64,000 bases of DNA from Hahellaceae bacterium (GTDB lineage Bacteria; Pseudomonadota; Gammaproteobacteria; Pseudomonadales; Oleiphilaceae). This document shows positions 9,369-19,774 of this stretch, in pieces. The notes below the pieces were generated by a model. It saw only the letters and a list, made by a program, of their open reading frames with translations, was not told the DNA's origin and searched no databases. The stretch lies in the NCBI GenBank assembly GCA_016716085.1, contig JADJWY010000026.1, forward strand, positions 434,001 through 498,000, written 5' to 3'. The translations under genes were made by a program, and so were the position numbers. Every line of letters begins with the position of its first letter. Position 1 is the stretch's first letter.

Positions 9369-10928
9369 CTATACCCCTTCCGCCGACTCGCTTTTATCAC
9401 TCTCAGCTTTCACCAGAGGACGCATATGAGGGAAGAGAATAACATCACGAATGGAGGGCGAATCCGTCAGCAGCATCACAAGGCGATCAATACCCAGCCC
9501 TTCACCGGCAGTGGGTGGAAGACCATGCTCCAGAGCGGCGATGTAGTCATCATCAAAGAACATCGCCTCATCGTCACCGGCTTCTTTCTCTTCGACCTGC
9601 TTACGGAAGCGTTCCGCCTGATCTTCCGGATCGTTCAACTCAGAAAAGCCATTAGCAATCTCACGCCCACCGATAAACATCTCGAATCGATCAGTCACGT
9701 GAGGATTATGATTGCTGCGGCGCGCCAAAGGAGAAACTTCGGTTGGGTACTCCGTAATAAACGTCGGCTGCATCAAGCGATGCTCCACCGTCTTTTCGAA
9801 GATCTCGATTTGCACTTTGCCCAGGCCCCAGCCGCCTTTGACCGGAATACCGAGGCGCTTCGCCACTGTACTTGCCGCCTCCAGCGTTGCCAGGTCGTCA
9901 GCCGAGAGATCGGGGTTAAACTTCAGAATCGATTCGACCACCGTCATGCGTGCAAAGGGCTGACCAAAATCGAAGGTTTGGGTACTCACGACCTCTCCCT
10001 CGGCATTTTTGATCGAGCTTGTTACCGAGGTTCGCCCTAACACCTGCTGAGCAACGGATTTCAACATATCTTCCGTCAAATCCATCAAATCATGGTAAGT
10101 TGCGTAAGCCTGATAGAACTCCAGCATGGTAAATTCAGGATTGTGCCGGGTAGACAACCCTTCGTTGCGGAAGTTTCGGTTAATTTCAAACACACGCTCA
10201 AAACCACCGACAACCAGACGCTTAAGGTAGAGCTCTGGCGCAATCCGCAGATACATTTCAATATCCAGGGCATTGTGGAAGGTCACGAAAGGCCGAGCCG
10301 TCGCCCCACCCGGCAAGGTCTGCAACATAGGCGTTTCAGCTTCCAGAAACGCCCGATCAACTAAGTAACGACGAATTGCGTCAATGACCTTTGAGCGTAT
10401 CTGAAAACGCTGACGGGCCTCATCATTCACGATCAGGTCCAGGTAACGTTGACGGTATTTCATTTCGGTATCCGTCAACCCCTTGAACTTATCCGGCAAA
10501 GGACGCAGCGCCTTCACCAGTAAACGGGGAGTCTCCATATCGATGTAGAGGTCGCCCTTGTTGGACTTGCGAATAGGCCCCTCAGCGCCAACGATGTCTC
10601 CCAGGTCCCACTGCTTGATCTCTTCGAGCTGCTCCGGGGAAAGGGTCTTTCGGTTGACGTACAACTGAAGGCGCCCTGTCATATCCTGAACGACAATAAA
10701 TGCGCCCCGATTGAGCATGACGCGTCCGGCAACTGACGCGCGCAGCCCTTCAGCCTCCAGAGCGTTTTTCTCCATGCCTCCCAATTTACCCACCAACTCA
10801 CCGCAATAATGCTCGCGCCGGAAGTCATTTGGGAAGGCCTGACCATTCTGTCGAAGCTTGCCCAGCTTGGCACGGCGTTCGGCGATTAATCGGTTCTCGT
10901 CTTGTGGAAGCGTTTTGCTATCACTCAT
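9369..10928 (-). CDS. lysS: Lysyl-tRNA synthetase, class II
   Basis: About 519 aa class-II enzyme charging tRNA-Lys. An OB-fold anticodon-binding domain ([20 protein letters not shown], about 60-80) precedes the catalytic core with motif 1 ([10 protein letters not shown]), motif 2 ([18 protein letters not shown]) and motif 3 ([10 protein letters not shown]). I use the ATG at 10928, preceded by AAAGGG; an upstream in-frame TTG at 10952 has its AGGA too close to serve. Follows prfB by 53 bases, the conserved prfB-lysS pair. Confidence 0.97.
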   Translation of the reverse strand: MSDSKTLPQDENRLIAERRAKLGKLRQNGQAFPNDFRREHYCGELVGKLGGMEKNALEAEGLRASVAGRVMLNRGAFIVVQDMTGRLQLYVNRKTLSPEQLEEIKQWDLGDIVGAEGPIRKSNKGDLYIDMETPRLLVKALRPLPDKFKGLTDTEMKYRQRYLDLIVNDEARQRFQIRSKVIDAIRRYLVDRAFLEAETPMLQTLPGGATARPFVTFHNALDIEMYLRIAPELYLKRLVVGGFERVFEINRNFRNEGLSTRHNPEFTMLEFYQAYATYHDLMDLTEDMLKSVAQQVLGRTSVTSSIKNAEGEVVSTQTFDFGQPFARMTVVESILKFNPDLSADDLATLEAASTVAKRLGIPVKGGWGLGKVQIEIFEKTVEHRLMQPTFITEYPTEVSPLARRSNHNPHVTDRFEMFIGGREIANGFSELNDPEDQAERFRKQVEEKEAGDDEAMFFDDDYIAALEHGLPPTAGEGLGIDRLVMLLTDSPSIRDVILFPHMRPLVKAESDKSESAEGV

Positions 10929-10981
10929 GTCGCTACAACCCTTTACTTTCAAATCCTGACAATGCGTCCAACAGAAGCGTA

Positions 10982-12080
10982 TTACAAACCCTGCTTGAGA
11001 CTGGCTTCAATAAAGTCGTCCAGGTCACCATCCAACACAGCCTGACAGTTGCTGGTTTCCACGCCGGTTCTGAGATCCTTAATACGTGACTGATCGAGCA
11101 CGTAGGAGCGAATCTGACTTCCCCAGCCAATGTCGGCCTTGCTGTCTTCCAACTGCTGTGCAGCTGAGTTTCGCTTCATCATTTCCAGCTCATACAATTT
11201 TGCTTTGAGCTGCTTCATTGCCTGATCACGGTTCTTGTGCTGAGAACGATCACTCTGACACTGCACCACCGTATTCGTGGGCAAATGGGTAATACGCACG
11301 GCCGATTCGGTCCGGTTAACGTGCTGACCTCCCGCACCGGATGCACGATAGACATCTACACGCAGATCCGCAGGGTTGATATCAATTTCGATATCATCAT
11401 CGACTTCCGGGCTAACAAATACCGACGCAAACGACGTATGGCGGCGATTGCCCGAATCGAACGGTGACTTTCTTACTAACCGATGCACGCCGGTTTCAGT
11501 GCGCAGCCAACCGTAAGCAAACTCACCCTGGAAATAAATGGTTGCACTTTTGATCCCAGCGACCTCACCCGGAGAGGCTTCAATCAGCTCAGTCTTGAAC
11601 CCCTTGTCTTCACCCCAGCGGAGGTACATTCGCAACAGAATATTGGCCCAGTCCTGCGCTTCTGTGCCCCCAGAACCTGACTGAATATCCAAAAATGCAG
11701 AATTCGGATCCATTTCGCCCGAAAACATACGACGAAATTCCAGCGATTCGACTTCTTTCTGAATTTTAGCGACATCTGCTTCGACTTCGGCGACTGAACC
11801 GGCATCCGCTTCCATGACGGCCATATCCAGGAGCTCTTTGCTATCCGCCAGTCCACGAGTAACGGAATGGATGACATCAACAACCGCCTGCAATGCAGCG
11901 CGCTCTTTTCCGAGCGCCTGCGCGTTTTCCGGATTGTTCCAGACATCCGGCAGCTCCAATTCGCGATTGACTTCTACGAGGCGTTCTTCCTTCGTATCGA
12001 AGTCAAAGATACCTCCGTAGCGATTCCGTACGTTCCTGCAAATCTTTGATGAGGTAAACGATGTGATTCACTTCAAGCAT
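10982..12080 (-). CDS. prfB: Peptide chain release factor 2, programmed +1 frameshift
   Basis: RF2 recognises UGA and UAA and triggers peptide release. The gene is in two frames: 25 codons from the ATG at 12080 ([14 protein letters not shown]) end at an in-frame TGA at 12003-12005, and the remaining 340 residues continue in the +1 frame, giving 365 aa, the standard length. The slip site on the coding strand is CGGAGGTATCTTTGAC: an internal Shine-Dalgarno-like GGAGG just before CTT TGA C. The SPF tripeptide (KSPFDSGN) and GGQ motif (GAGGQHVN) are both present. Low RF2 would favour the shift, the known feedback loop. Confidence 0.97.
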
Positions 12081-12191
12081 AGTCTTTTCCGCTGTTCTGA
12101 AAGGAGGCACCCAAATGGGCCGGGTAAAATTAAAACGCAGTATTTTAGACGACTTCGTGGCCCAACAGTACCACTTTGTGACAACGCGCAA

Positions 12192-13928
12192 CTAAAAAGC
12201 GGATTTGGATATATATTCGATCAGGAGCTGAAGCGTAGTGACGCCTCGATACTCGTTCACATCGAGGCGATAGACTAAATGAAGCATTTCCCCTATCGCA
12301 TAAGCCTTCCGTACATCGGCATTGAAGGCGATGGCCTCAAGCTCTCGGCCCGAACGGGGATCTCGTACACGGAATTTAAGGTGCTTTTCGCCCACAATAC
12401 GGTGAGAAACAAGCTCAAAAGATCCTTGAAACAGCGGCTCAGGAAAGCCTTGCCCCCAGGGACCTCCCTCAGAAATTTCCTGGGCAGTCGGCAGAATCAG
12501 CTCTTCAGCAGCCAATTCACCATCTGTTTCCAAAACCGATTCAAGCGCCTCAGGCCCCAATCGGGACGCTACCACCTCGATAAAACGATGCCGGAATGCC
12601 TCAAGATTTTCTGGCGGCAACGTCAATCCAGCCGCCATCGCATGCCCGCCAAAGCGACTGATCAGCCCCGGATTCAGGGTCGCGACTTCATCAAGAGCAT
12701 CTCTCAGATGCAAACCCGGAATACTGCGCCCACTCCCTTTCAGATCGCCGCTCTCACTTCGGGACAGCGTAATGACCGGACGATGATAGGCTTCCTTGAC
12801 CCGAGAAGCGACGATACCCAGCACCCCTTCATGCCAGTCCGGATCATATAAACAAAAGGCCACAGGACAGGATTCCTGCTTACGAACCAGTGCCGAAACG
12901 ATCTGCAAGGCGTGATCACGCATATCACTCTCAATTTCCCGCCGAGCTTTATTCAGCTCATCCAACTGCCCTGCCAAGCGCAGGGCTTGCGCCGAGTCCT
13001 CCGTAAGCAAACACTCAACGCCAACCCCAATATCCTGTAGGCGCCCAGCCGCATTCAGGCGAGGGCCTACTGAAAAAGCAAGATCAGACGCCACCAGTCG
13101 AGCCTGAACGCGCCCCGAAACGCTCAGCAGCGCAGTAATTCCCGGACGGCACTGCCCCGACCGGATACGCTTAATACCCGCCGAAACCAGCACACGATTG
13201 TTAAATTCAAGGGGAACCACATCAGCCACGGTACCTAACGCCACCAGGTCCAGCCAGGCTGCGAGATTCGGTTCGGGGCGCTGCGCACTGAACCAGCCTT
13301 TGGCTTTCAAAGCCTGTCGAACGGCGGCCAGCACATAGAACGCCACCCCAACGCCAGCGGTTGATTTCCAACGAAAGCTACACCCTGGCTGGTTCGGGTT
13401 TACGATCGCGTCCGCCTCAGGTAAACGAGCTCCAGCCAGATGGTGATCCGTAATGACAACGCGCATACCGTGGGTTCTGGCCAAAGCGACCCCGTCGAGA
13501 CTGGCAATCCCATTATCGACCGTCATCAGCAAATCTGGTTGTCTGTCTATAACACTTTCCACAACGGAAGGTGACAAGCCATAACCATGAACAAAGCGAT
13601 CAGGAACGAAGTAGTCTACCTGGCCGCCCATGGCCCTGATAGCCAATACGCACAGTGCCGTGCTGGTCGCACCATCGACATCATAATCACCCACGATCAG
13701 GATTCGCAGGCGCTCTGTGATCGCCTCTGAAAGAATCTCAGCGGCCACCTGGATGCCCGAAAACTCATCTGTCCTCGCCAGGGCATTCAGCGCATATTGA
13801 GTCAACGATGGATCAGCCCCTCGCGCCGCATAAAGTCGCTGAAGCAAAGGGAGCTGTTGATTTTCGGGGGAACGATAAAAGTTTCGCGGCCGCACCTGAC
13901 GAAACGCAGAAAGCGAGGAGTATGTCAT
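12192..13928 (-). CDS. recJ: Single-stranded-DNA 5'-3' exonuclease RecJ
   Basis: 578 aa DHH-family nuclease used in RecF-pathway recombination and repair. The phosphoesterase motifs are intact: IVGDYDVDGATSTAL (about 75-90), TVDNGIAS (about 137), and ITDHHLAG (about 160); the DHHA1 region carries RFGGHAMAAGLTL (about 417-430). The C-terminal OB domain follows. Located between thrC and prfB as in pseudomonads. The ATG has only a weak purine-rich AAGAAG in front. Confidence 0.96.
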   Translation of the reverse strand: MTYSSLSAFRQVRPRNFYRSPENQQLPLLQRLYAARGADPSLTQYALNALARTDEFSGIQVAAEILSEAITERLRILIVGDYDVDGATSTALCVLAIRAMGGQVDYFVPDRFVHGYGLSPSVVESVIDRQPDLLMTVDNGIASLDGVALARTHGMRVVITDHHLAGARLPEADAIVNPNQPGCSFRWKSTAGVGVAFYVLAAVRQALKAKGWFSAQRPEPNLAAWLDLVALGTVADVVPLEFNNRVLVSAGIKRIRSGQCRPGITALLSVSGRVQARLVASDLAFSVGPRLNAAGRLQDIGVGVECLLTEDSAQALRLAGQLDELNKARREIESDMRDHALQIVSALVRKQESCPVAFCLYDPDWHEGVLGIVASRVKEAYHRPVITLSRSESGDLKGSGRSIPGLHLRDALDEVATLNPGLISRFGGHAMAAGLTLPPENLEAFRHRFIEVVASRLGPEALESVLETDGELAAEELILPTAQEISEGGPWGQGFPEPLFQGSFELVSHRIVGEKHLKFRVRDPRSGRELEAIAFNADVRKAYAIGEMLHLVYRLDVNEYRGVTTLQLLIEYISKSAF

Positions 13929-13946
13929 TCTTCTTTTATGATCTCA

Positions 13947-13976
13947 CTGTATGCGAAGCCCGGGCTCCGCATACAG
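13947..13976. repeat. Intergenic hairpin between thrC and recJ
   Basis: Perfect 9-bp inverted repeat (CTGTATGCG and CGCATACAG) whose 12-base centre is itself nearly palindromic around GCCCGGGC. It sits in the 61-base gap between thrC and recJ. There is no T-run on either strand, so it is more likely a processing or stability element than a standard terminator. Confidence 0.5.
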
Positions 13977-13989
13977 CCACGTTGTATTC

Positions 13990-15384
13990 TTACGGATTCA
14001 ATTGTTTCTGCATGAATGACTGCACCGCTTTCACATCATTTGGCACGACCGTAAACCGCTCATCCCGCTCATAAAGATCGGCAAGATGCTTGGGCAGCCC
14101 AGCCCGCTGCTCCAGGCCTGCTTTCTCAATCGCTTCAGGAAACTTGGCAGCATGCGCAGTTGCCAGCGTCACCATAGGCGTGGCGCTGTCCTGGCGACAG
14201 GCTCTGGCCGCGTACACACCAATTGCCGTATGAGGATCCAATACCTCGCCGGTCTCTTCATAAATTTGCTTGATCGTCGCCAGTGTCATCTCATCACTGA
14301 CCGCACAGGAATCGAACAGCTCTCGGGCAAAATTCCAACGGTAGGGTTCAATTGAGACGTCTTCGTGATTCATCTTTTCCATCAAGGCCGCAACCTGGGC
14401 ACCATCCCGCCCATGAAGGTCGAACAGCAGGCGCTCAAAGTTGCTGGACACTACAATATCCATACTCGGTGAAATGGTATGGGCCAAAGGCGCCATGTGA
14501 TAAAGATTCTGGCTCAGGAAACGATGCAGGATGTCATTACGATTGGTGGCGATAATCAGGCGTGAAATAGGCAAGCCCATATTGCGCGCCAGGTAGCCGG
14601 CATAAATATCACCGAAATTCCCTGTTGGCACCGAAAACGCAACACTCCGGGCCGGCGCTCCCAAACTTAACCCCGCGTAGAAGTAATAAACGATCTGAGC
14701 CATGATTCGGCACCAGTTGATCGAGTTCACCGCCACCAGTGGCAAGCCATTCAAAAAGCTTTGATCACCAAAGCTGGCTTTTACCATCCGCTGACAGTCA
14801 TCAAAATTACCCTCAACGGCCAGATTATGAACATTATCACCGGCAACTGTCGTCATTTGTCGCCGCTGAACCTCAGAAACCTTTTGGTGAGGATGAAGGA
14901 TAAAGACATCCACCCATTTGGAGTGGCGACACCCTTCAATTGCAGCTGAGCCAGTATCACCGGAGGTCGCCCCTAGAATTGCCACCCGCTGCTGTCGCTT
15001 TTCCAGAACATAATTGACCAGACGCCCCAACAACTGAAGCGCAAAATCTTTAAAAGCGAGCGTAGGACCATGAAACAATTCCAGAGTCCACTCATTCGCA
15101 GCAAGCTGCTTCAGAGGCGCTACCGCAACGTGCGCAAAACTATCATAGGTGTCTTCGACAATATCCGTAAAATCCCCTCTCGGAACACATCCTTCTACGA
15201 AGGGATACATGATTTCTATCGCGAGCTGATCATAGCTGAGCGTACGAAGCGCATTCATCTGTTCGGGGGTAAATCGCGGCATGAATTCCGGCACATACAA
15301 CCCACCGTCACTGGCCAACCCAGCCAACAAAACTTCCTCAAACGACAGCGCTGGCGCCTTGCCTCGTGTACTGATGTACTTCAC
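13990..15384 (-). CDS. thrC: Threonine synthase
   Basis: PLP enzyme making threonine from O-phosphohomoserine; about 464 aa. The PLP lysine is in HGPTLAFKDFALQLLG and the phosphate-binding glycine/serine segment in GATSGDTGSAAIEG. I start at the GTG at 15384, preceded by AGGA at eight bases, giving MKYISTRGKAP, the N-terminus usual in pseudomonad ThrC; an upstream TTG at 15417 lies inside hom and is less likely. Downstream of hom, same direction. Confidence 0.95.
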   Translation of the reverse strand: MKYISTRGKAPALSFEEVLLAGLASDGGLYVPEFMPRFTPEQMNALRTLSYDQLAIEIMYPFVEGCVPRGDFTDIVEDTYDSFAHVAVAPLKQLAANEWTLELFHGPTLAFKDFALQLLGRLVNYVLEKRQQRVAILGATSGDTGSAAIEGCRHSKWVDVFILHPHQKVSEVQRRQMTTVAGDNVHNLAVEGNFDDCQRMVKASFGDQSFLNGLPLVAVNSINWCRIMAQIVYYFYAGLSLGAPARSVAFSVPTGNFGDIYAGYLARNMGLPISRLIIATNRNDILHRFLSQNLYHMAPLAHTISPSMDIVVSSNFERLLFDLHGRDGAQVAALMEKMNHEDVSIEPYRWNFARELFDSCAVSDEMTLATIKQIYEETGEVLDPHTAIGVYAARACRQDSATPMVTLATAHAAKFPEAIEKAGLEQRAGLPKHLADLYERDERFTVVPNDVKAVQSFMQKQLNP

Positions 15385-15400
15385 AACGGTATCCTGTATT

Positions 15401-16696
15401 TTAACTGAATGATTCAACGCGAATTCGGATAACTGACCCTACGACATCGTCCAGAGCTTCAATCGCATCGATCACATGGTCCATATCTTTTTCGCGCACA
15501 CGGTGAGTGAGCAGAATCATCGGCACCAGACCGTTTTGCTCATCCGTTTCTTTTTGCGTAATCGATTCTATATTAATCGAATGCCGGCTCAAAATCTGTG
15601 CAACATTTGCCAGAACACCTGGGTGATCCTTGGCCAGAATTCTTAAATAATATGCACACTCAATTTCATTGATAGGCACGACCTTCAGATCATTAAGCGC
15701 ATCTGCCCGGTACCCCAGCGACGGTACGCCAAGGCTCGAATTCTGCCGATGCGCACGCGCAATATCGACGAGATCAGCGATCACCGCTGACGCGGTCGCC
15801 TCAGAGCCAGCACCCGCGCCATAGTATAATGTTTGCCCCAGCGCATCCGCCTGAATCATCACCGCATTCATGACGCCATCAACTTTGGCGATCAACTGCT
15901 TTTCAGGAATCAAGGTCGGATGAACACGTAACTCAATTCCGTTTTCACAACGCCGTGTAATGCCCAGGTGTTTAATGCGATATCCAAAGGCCTCGGCCTG
16001 ACGCACATCCTGTGGATCAATGCGACTGATTCCCTCTGTGTAGGCTGCCCTGAACTGCAATGGCACCCCAAAGGCCACAGACGCCAAAATAGTCAATTTA
16101 TGGGCGGCATCGATACCCTCGACGTCAAACGTGGGATCTGCCTCGGCGTAACCCAAGGCCTGCGCCTCAGCAAGAACATCCGCAAATGCCCGGCCTTTCT
16201 CACGCATCTCCGTGAGGATGAAGTTTCCGGTGCCGTTGATAATGCCCGCAACCGCCAGAATCCTGTTCGCGGCCAAGCCTTCACGTATGGCCTTAATTAC
16301 CGGGATGCCGCCAGCAACCGAAGCCTCGAAAGCCAAGTTCACACCGTTTGCTGCGGCAAGCGGAAATAGCTCGTTGCCCTGCTCCGCGATCAGCGCCTTA
16401 TTTGCCGTGATGACATGTTTACCGTGGCTCAATGCGGATCTGACAACGTCAGCAGCGATACCCGTCCCACCCAAAAGCTCGACGACGACATCGACATCGG
16501 GGTTTGAGCAGGGCGCCATAATATCCGTGGTAAATTCTACGTCACCGAGCTCGCAGGTCGGATTGAGGCGCCGGGAGGCCACCTGAACCACCTGGATAGG
16601 GCCACCGGCTCGTGCCGCAATATCCGACTGATTGCGCTTCAGTACATTGAACGTACCACTGCCAACTGTTCCTAACCCTACGATCGCGATTCTCAT
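15401..16696 (-). CDS. hom: Homoserine dehydrogenase
   Basis: NAD(P)-dependent reduction of aspartate semialdehyde to homoserine, the branch point to threonine and methionine. About 431 aa, monofunctional. Rossmann site IAIVGLGTVGSGTFNVL at the N-terminus; catalytic region GIINGTGNFILTEM and EADPTFDVEGIDAAHKL; C-terminal ACT domain (ILAKDHPGVLANVAQIL, about 347-430), the probable threonine feedback site. The ATG at 16696 has GAGG six bases upstream; a GTG at 16714 is in frame but poorer. Forms hom-thrC. Confidence 0.96.
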   Translation of the reverse strand: MRIAIVGLGTVGSGTFNVLKRNQSDIAARAGGPIQVVQVASRRLNPTCELGDVEFTTDIMAPCSNPDVDVVVELLGGTGIAADVVRSALSHGKHVITANKALIAEQGNELFPLAAANGVNLAFEASVAGGIPVIKAIREGLAANRILAVAGIINGTGNFILTEMREKGRAFADVLAEAQALGYAEADPTFDVEGIDAAHKLTILASVAFGVPLQFRAAYTEGISRIDPQDVRQAEAFGYRIKHLGITRRCENGIELRVHPTLIPEKQLIAKVDGVMNAVMIQADALGQTLYYGAGAGSEATASAVIADLVDIARAHRQNSSLGVPSLGYRADALNDLKVVPINEIECAYYLRILAKDHPGVLANVAQILSRHSINIESITQKETDEQNGLVPMILLTHRVREKDMDHVIDAIEALDDVVGSVIRIRVESFS

Positions 16697-16901
16697 ACCT
16701 TGCCTCAATTCCACCCATCTGGAGCATCCGGCAATGGTTCACCGGACACGGGAAGATACCCGTCGCCCTTTATCCTGTCAACGCAGCGCGTTCAGTCAAC
16801 GGCCATCTTAAGGACCTTCACTCAATTTTCATCTATGCTTTCTAGTGACAAGTCACTTAATGGGCTGACCCTCACCCTTGAACCAGCGGAGAATGTAGCG
16901 C

Positions 16902-17129
16902 GTGGAATTTACCTGGAAATTGCTGAAAGTCCCCATCCTTCTGTTCACCTTTGTCACGCTCTGTGCATGCGACAGCGGAGGCAGCTTCGGCGATTACAGC
17001 AACTACGAGCTTAGCAAGGAGCATCAAGCCTGCCAGACGCCAAACCTATCTCCGGCAGGCGCGCAGCGCTGCAACAACATCGAGAGAGAATGCAAAAAAC
17101 GCAAAAAGGAGAGCGCCTACCGCTGCTAA
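16902..17129 (+). CDS. Small putative lipoprotein, unknown function
   Basis: 75 aa from a GTG with GGAG ten bases upstream. A hydrophobic signal (VPILLFTFVTL) ends in a lipobox-like LCAC, so the mature protein would begin at the Cys near residue 23 and be about 50 aa, polar and rich in Lys, Arg and Cys (CQTPNLSPAGAQRCNNIERECKK). Three further cysteines suggest disulfides, notable since its neighbour is dsbC. It is transcribed against the surrounding genes and its stop overlaps that of dsbC by four bases. I do not recognise a family. Confidence 0.6.
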   Translation: MEFTWKLLKVPILLFTFVTLCACDSGGSFGDYSNYELSKEHQACQTPNLSPAGAQRCNNIERECKKRKKESAYRC

Positions 17130-17869
17130 GGCTCAATCAAACCGAGTCGCCGCCCCAGTTCATCTGCAGGCAAATACCCTGGGATGAGCTTTCCATCAGA
17201 CAGAACAATTGCCGGGGTGCCATTCACGCCCAACTCACTGCCCAACTCATATTGTTTCGCAACCGGGTTGTCACATGCCAGATTTTTCGGAACTGCCAAA
17301 CCCTGTTTGGCAGCGGTCATCGCCGCCTTGGGATCCTCAGCACACCAAACGGAGACCATTTTGTCAAAGGTTCCAGATCCTACACCCTCTCTGGGGAAGG
17401 CCAGATAATTGACCTGAACACCGAGCTGATTCAATGCACCCACTTCATTGTGCAATTTGCGGCAGTAGCCGCAGTCCACATCAGTAAAGACAGTAATTGA
17501 AGCCTTCACAGTCTCCGGCCGAAAGATAATCATGTCTTTTTCCGGGAGCTTTGACAGCGCTTCGACACGACGCTTTTCGAGACGTTCCTGGCCAGGATTC
17601 CGTACCCGCCCCTGATCAATCTCATAGATATCACCCGCAACAAAGTACCGTCCGTCAGCACTGACGTAAAGCGACTTTGGAATGTTGCTTTCAACTTCGT
17701 AAACACCTGGAATCGGACTTTCGCTGATACGGCGTATTTCGATATTGGAAAAAACGTCCACAAGCTGTTTTCGAATCCGCGCCTCGGCATCACTCATGTC
17801 GGGCTCAGCCAGAGCGCTTCCACACATTGCGACCAACAGAGCACTCCAAGACCAATGTTTCCCCTGCAT
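17126..17869 (-). CDS. dsbC: Thiol:disulfide isomerase DsbC
   Basis: Periplasmic V-shaped dimeric isomerase that corrects wrong disulfides. About 247 aa: signal peptide (WSWSALLVAMCGSALA), N-terminal dimerisation domain (about 25-85), thioredoxin domain with active site DCGYCRKLH (about 133) and the cis-proline loop NGTPAIVL. A second Cys pair (WCAEDP ... ACDNP) is also typical of DsbC. ATG at 17869 has GGTGA nine bases before; another start three codons earlier is possible. Upstream of hom as in pseudomonads, where xerD usually comes next; xerD is absent here. Confidence 0.95.
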   Translation of the reverse strand: MQGKHWSWSALLVAMCGSALAEPDMSDAEARIRKQLVDVFSNIEIRRISESPIPGVYEVESNIPKSLYVSADGRYFVAGDIYEIDQGRVRNPGQERLEKRRVEALSKLPEKDMIIFRPETVKASITVFTDVDCGYCRKLHNEVGALNQLGVQVNYLAFPREGVGSGTFDKMVSVWCAEDPKAAMTAAKQGLAVPKNLACDNPVAKQYELGSELGVNGTPAIVLSDGKLIPGYLPADELGRRLGLIEP

Positions 17870-18021
17870 ACCCAACACTCACCCAAGCTTCATTCAGTGT
17901 TCTAAAATTACACAATGCGACCGCTAAAAACCAGAAATCACCGCCATTTTGAGATTACAGTCGTGTAAGGAAATCCATCTCATCCGGCCACCAGAGAACA
18001 CTATTTCAATCCCAGAAAAGC

Positions 18022-18060
18022 AAAAAAGCCGAGGACCCTCCAAACGGAAGAGCCTCGGCC
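18022..18060 (-). terminator. Rho-independent terminator after rplS
   Basis: On the minus strand a GC-rich stem GCCGAGG/CCTCGGC with further pairing inside (CTTCC/GGAGG) is followed at once by six T. It lies 20 bases past the rplS stop and ends the rpsP-rimM-trmD-rplS transcript. Confidence 0.88.
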
Positions 18061-18081
18061 TTCAGTTCTACTGATGACGTA

Positions 18082-18438
18082 TCAGTCGAGTTTTTCTTTG
18101 ATACGCGCTGCCTTACCACTAAGGTCTCGCAGGTGGTACAACTTAGCTTTTCTCACATCACCGCGACGCTTGAGAACAATGCTTTCAACCAGCTTAGAAT
18201 GCGTCTGGAATGTTCTTTCCACACCCACACCCGAAGACACTTTACGCACCGTAAATGCTGAATCCAGGCCATTGTTCTTCTTGGCAATCACAACACCTTC
18301 AAATGCCTGAAGACGCTCACGTGAACCTTCAACAACCTTCACCTGAACGGTAACTGTATCACCCGGAGAAAACTCGGGGACTTCTTTTTTCATTTGCTCA
18401 GCTTCAATCTGGCTGATAATAGGATGTTTACCGCTCAT
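18082..18438 (-). CDS. rplS: 50S ribosomal protein L19
   Basis: 118 aa, family length, with the characteristic [20 protein letters not shown] and [13 protein letters not shown] segments. L19 sits at the 30S-50S interface. Last gene of the conserved rpsP-rimM-trmD-rplS operon, ended by the terminator just downstream. Confidence 0.98.
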   Translation of the reverse strand: MSGKHPIISQIEAEQMKKEVPEFSPGDTVTVQVKVVEGSRERLQAFEGVVIAKKNNGLDSAFTVRKVSSGVGVERTFQTHSKLVESIVLKRRGDVRKAKLYHLRDLSGKAARIKEKLD

Positions 18439-18472
18439 GGCGCTCTCCTGAACTCACTAATGTTGTTTAACT

Positions 18473-19216
18473 CTAATCATATGAGGACAGACCACCCAGC
18501 CCGTCCAGTAACTCTATCTCTTCCTTGCTCAGAGACACGCTCTTTAGCAAGTCGGGTCTCCGCTGAGCAGTCCGGATCAGACTTTGTTGCCGTCTCCAAC
18601 GCCGAATCTGCTCATGGTGACCGGAAAGTAAAACTTCGGGCACCCTAACCCCTTTGTACTCCTCCGGCCGCGTATAATGCGGACAGTCCAGTAAACCGTC
18701 CGCAAAAGAGTCCTGAGAAGCTGAGTCCTGGTGCCCCAGAACCCCTGGCACAAAGCGACTGACTGCGTCCATGGCCGCCAGCGCCGCCAGCTCACCACCG
18801 CTCAGTACAAAATCGCCCAGCGACCACTCTTCGTCGATTTCAGCCTCTATAAGACGCTCATCTACGCCCTCATAGCGACCACAAACCAAAATCAATCCAT
18901 CCAATGTCGCTGCTTGCCTGAAACCCTCGTGCGACATGGGCACACCTTGCGGAGAGAGGTACACCGTCTTGCATTTCGACGGCGCGCGCCCCTTCAAGGC
19001 GGTCAGCGCATCCTCAAGAGGCTGCACCTTCATCAGCATGCCGGGACCACCCCCATAGGGCCTGTCATCCACCGTCCGATGACGATCCCGCGTATAATCT
19101 CTTGGATTCTCAATCGTCAACCGGATCAACTCTGACCTCAGCGCACGCCCGAAAACCCCTTCCTCCGTGAATGCCTGAATCATTCCGGGGAACAGCGTAA
19201 CCACACCAAACCACAT
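18473..19216 (-). CDS. trmD: tRNA (guanine37-N1)-methyltransferase TrmD
   Basis: 247 aa SPOUT enzyme that methylates G37 next to the anticodon to prevent frameshifting. The knotted SAM site includes [14 protein letters not shown] (about 47-60), [13 protein letters not shown] (about 112) and [14 protein letters not shown] (about 131). Starts six bases after the rimM stop in the ribosomal operon. Confidence 0.98.
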   Translation of the reverse strand: MWFGVVTLFPGMIQAFTEEGVFGRALRSELIRLTIENPRDYTRDRHRTVDDRPYGGGPGMLMKVQPLEDALTALKGRAPSKCKTVYLSPQGVPMSHEGFRQAATLDGLILVCGRYEGVDERLIEAEIDEEWSLGDFVLSGGELAALAAMDAVSRFVPGVLGHQDSASQDSFADGLLDCPHYTRPEEYKGVRVPEVLLSGHHEQIRRWRRQQSLIRTAQRRPDLLKSVSLSKEEIELLDGLGGLSSYD

Positions 19217-19222
19217 GGCCAG

Positions 19223-19753
19223 CTAAAATTCCGGATCCCAGTCTACAGTTATGACCCGGGACTCCAAGTCTACTGCGACGATCACATCGTCTGGGATATA
19301 GGGCAGAAGACGCTCCCGGCGATCGACTGCAGCTTCATCACCAACAATGACAACGACATCATTGGCACCCGTTTCCATCAGGTGGCTGACCTTGCCCAGG
19401 TTAACACCCTGGACTGTCACAACCGTCATTCCTTCCAGCTGATGCCAGTAAAACTCACCCTCACCCAGTTCTGGCAGCTGCTGCTTATCAACAAGGACCA
19501 AGGACCCAACCAGAGACTTTGCCAGCTCCCGATCGCTTAAACCCTCAAAAGCCACCAACATACCCTTGTCGGTGATCTTGCCTTCACTGACTCGCCACTC
19601 CTTTAGTGGCCCGCCATCTGAAGGCTGCAAAAGCCAGGGCGAGTAATCAAACAAACCATCGGGGGCTTCCGTGAAGGCCTTAACTTTCAGCCAACCTTTA
19701 ACACCAAAAACGCCGACGATCTTGCCGGCAGTGATATACGACTCAACACCCAT
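19223..19753 (-). CDS. rimM: 16S rRNA processing protein RimM
   Basis: 176 aa 30S maturation factor that binds ribosomal protein S19. Two beta-barrel domains are recognisable: the N-terminal VGVFGVKGWLKVKAFTE (about 14-30) and the PRC-barrel part with GEFYWHQLEGM and LPYIPDDVIVAVDLESRVITVDWDP. Between rpsP and trmD as in nearly all gammaproteobacteria. Confidence 0.97.
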   Translation of the reverse strand: MGVESYITAGKIVGVFGVKGWLKVKAFTEAPDGLFDYSPWLLQPSDGGPLKEWRVSEGKITDKGMLVAFEGLSDRELAKSLVGSLVLVDKQQLPELGEGEFYWHQLEGMTVVTVQGVNLGKVSHLMETGANDVVVIVGDEAAVDRRERLLPYIPDDVIVAVDLESRVITVDWDPEF

Positions 19754-19774
19754 ATCACACCGACACGCTTTGCG

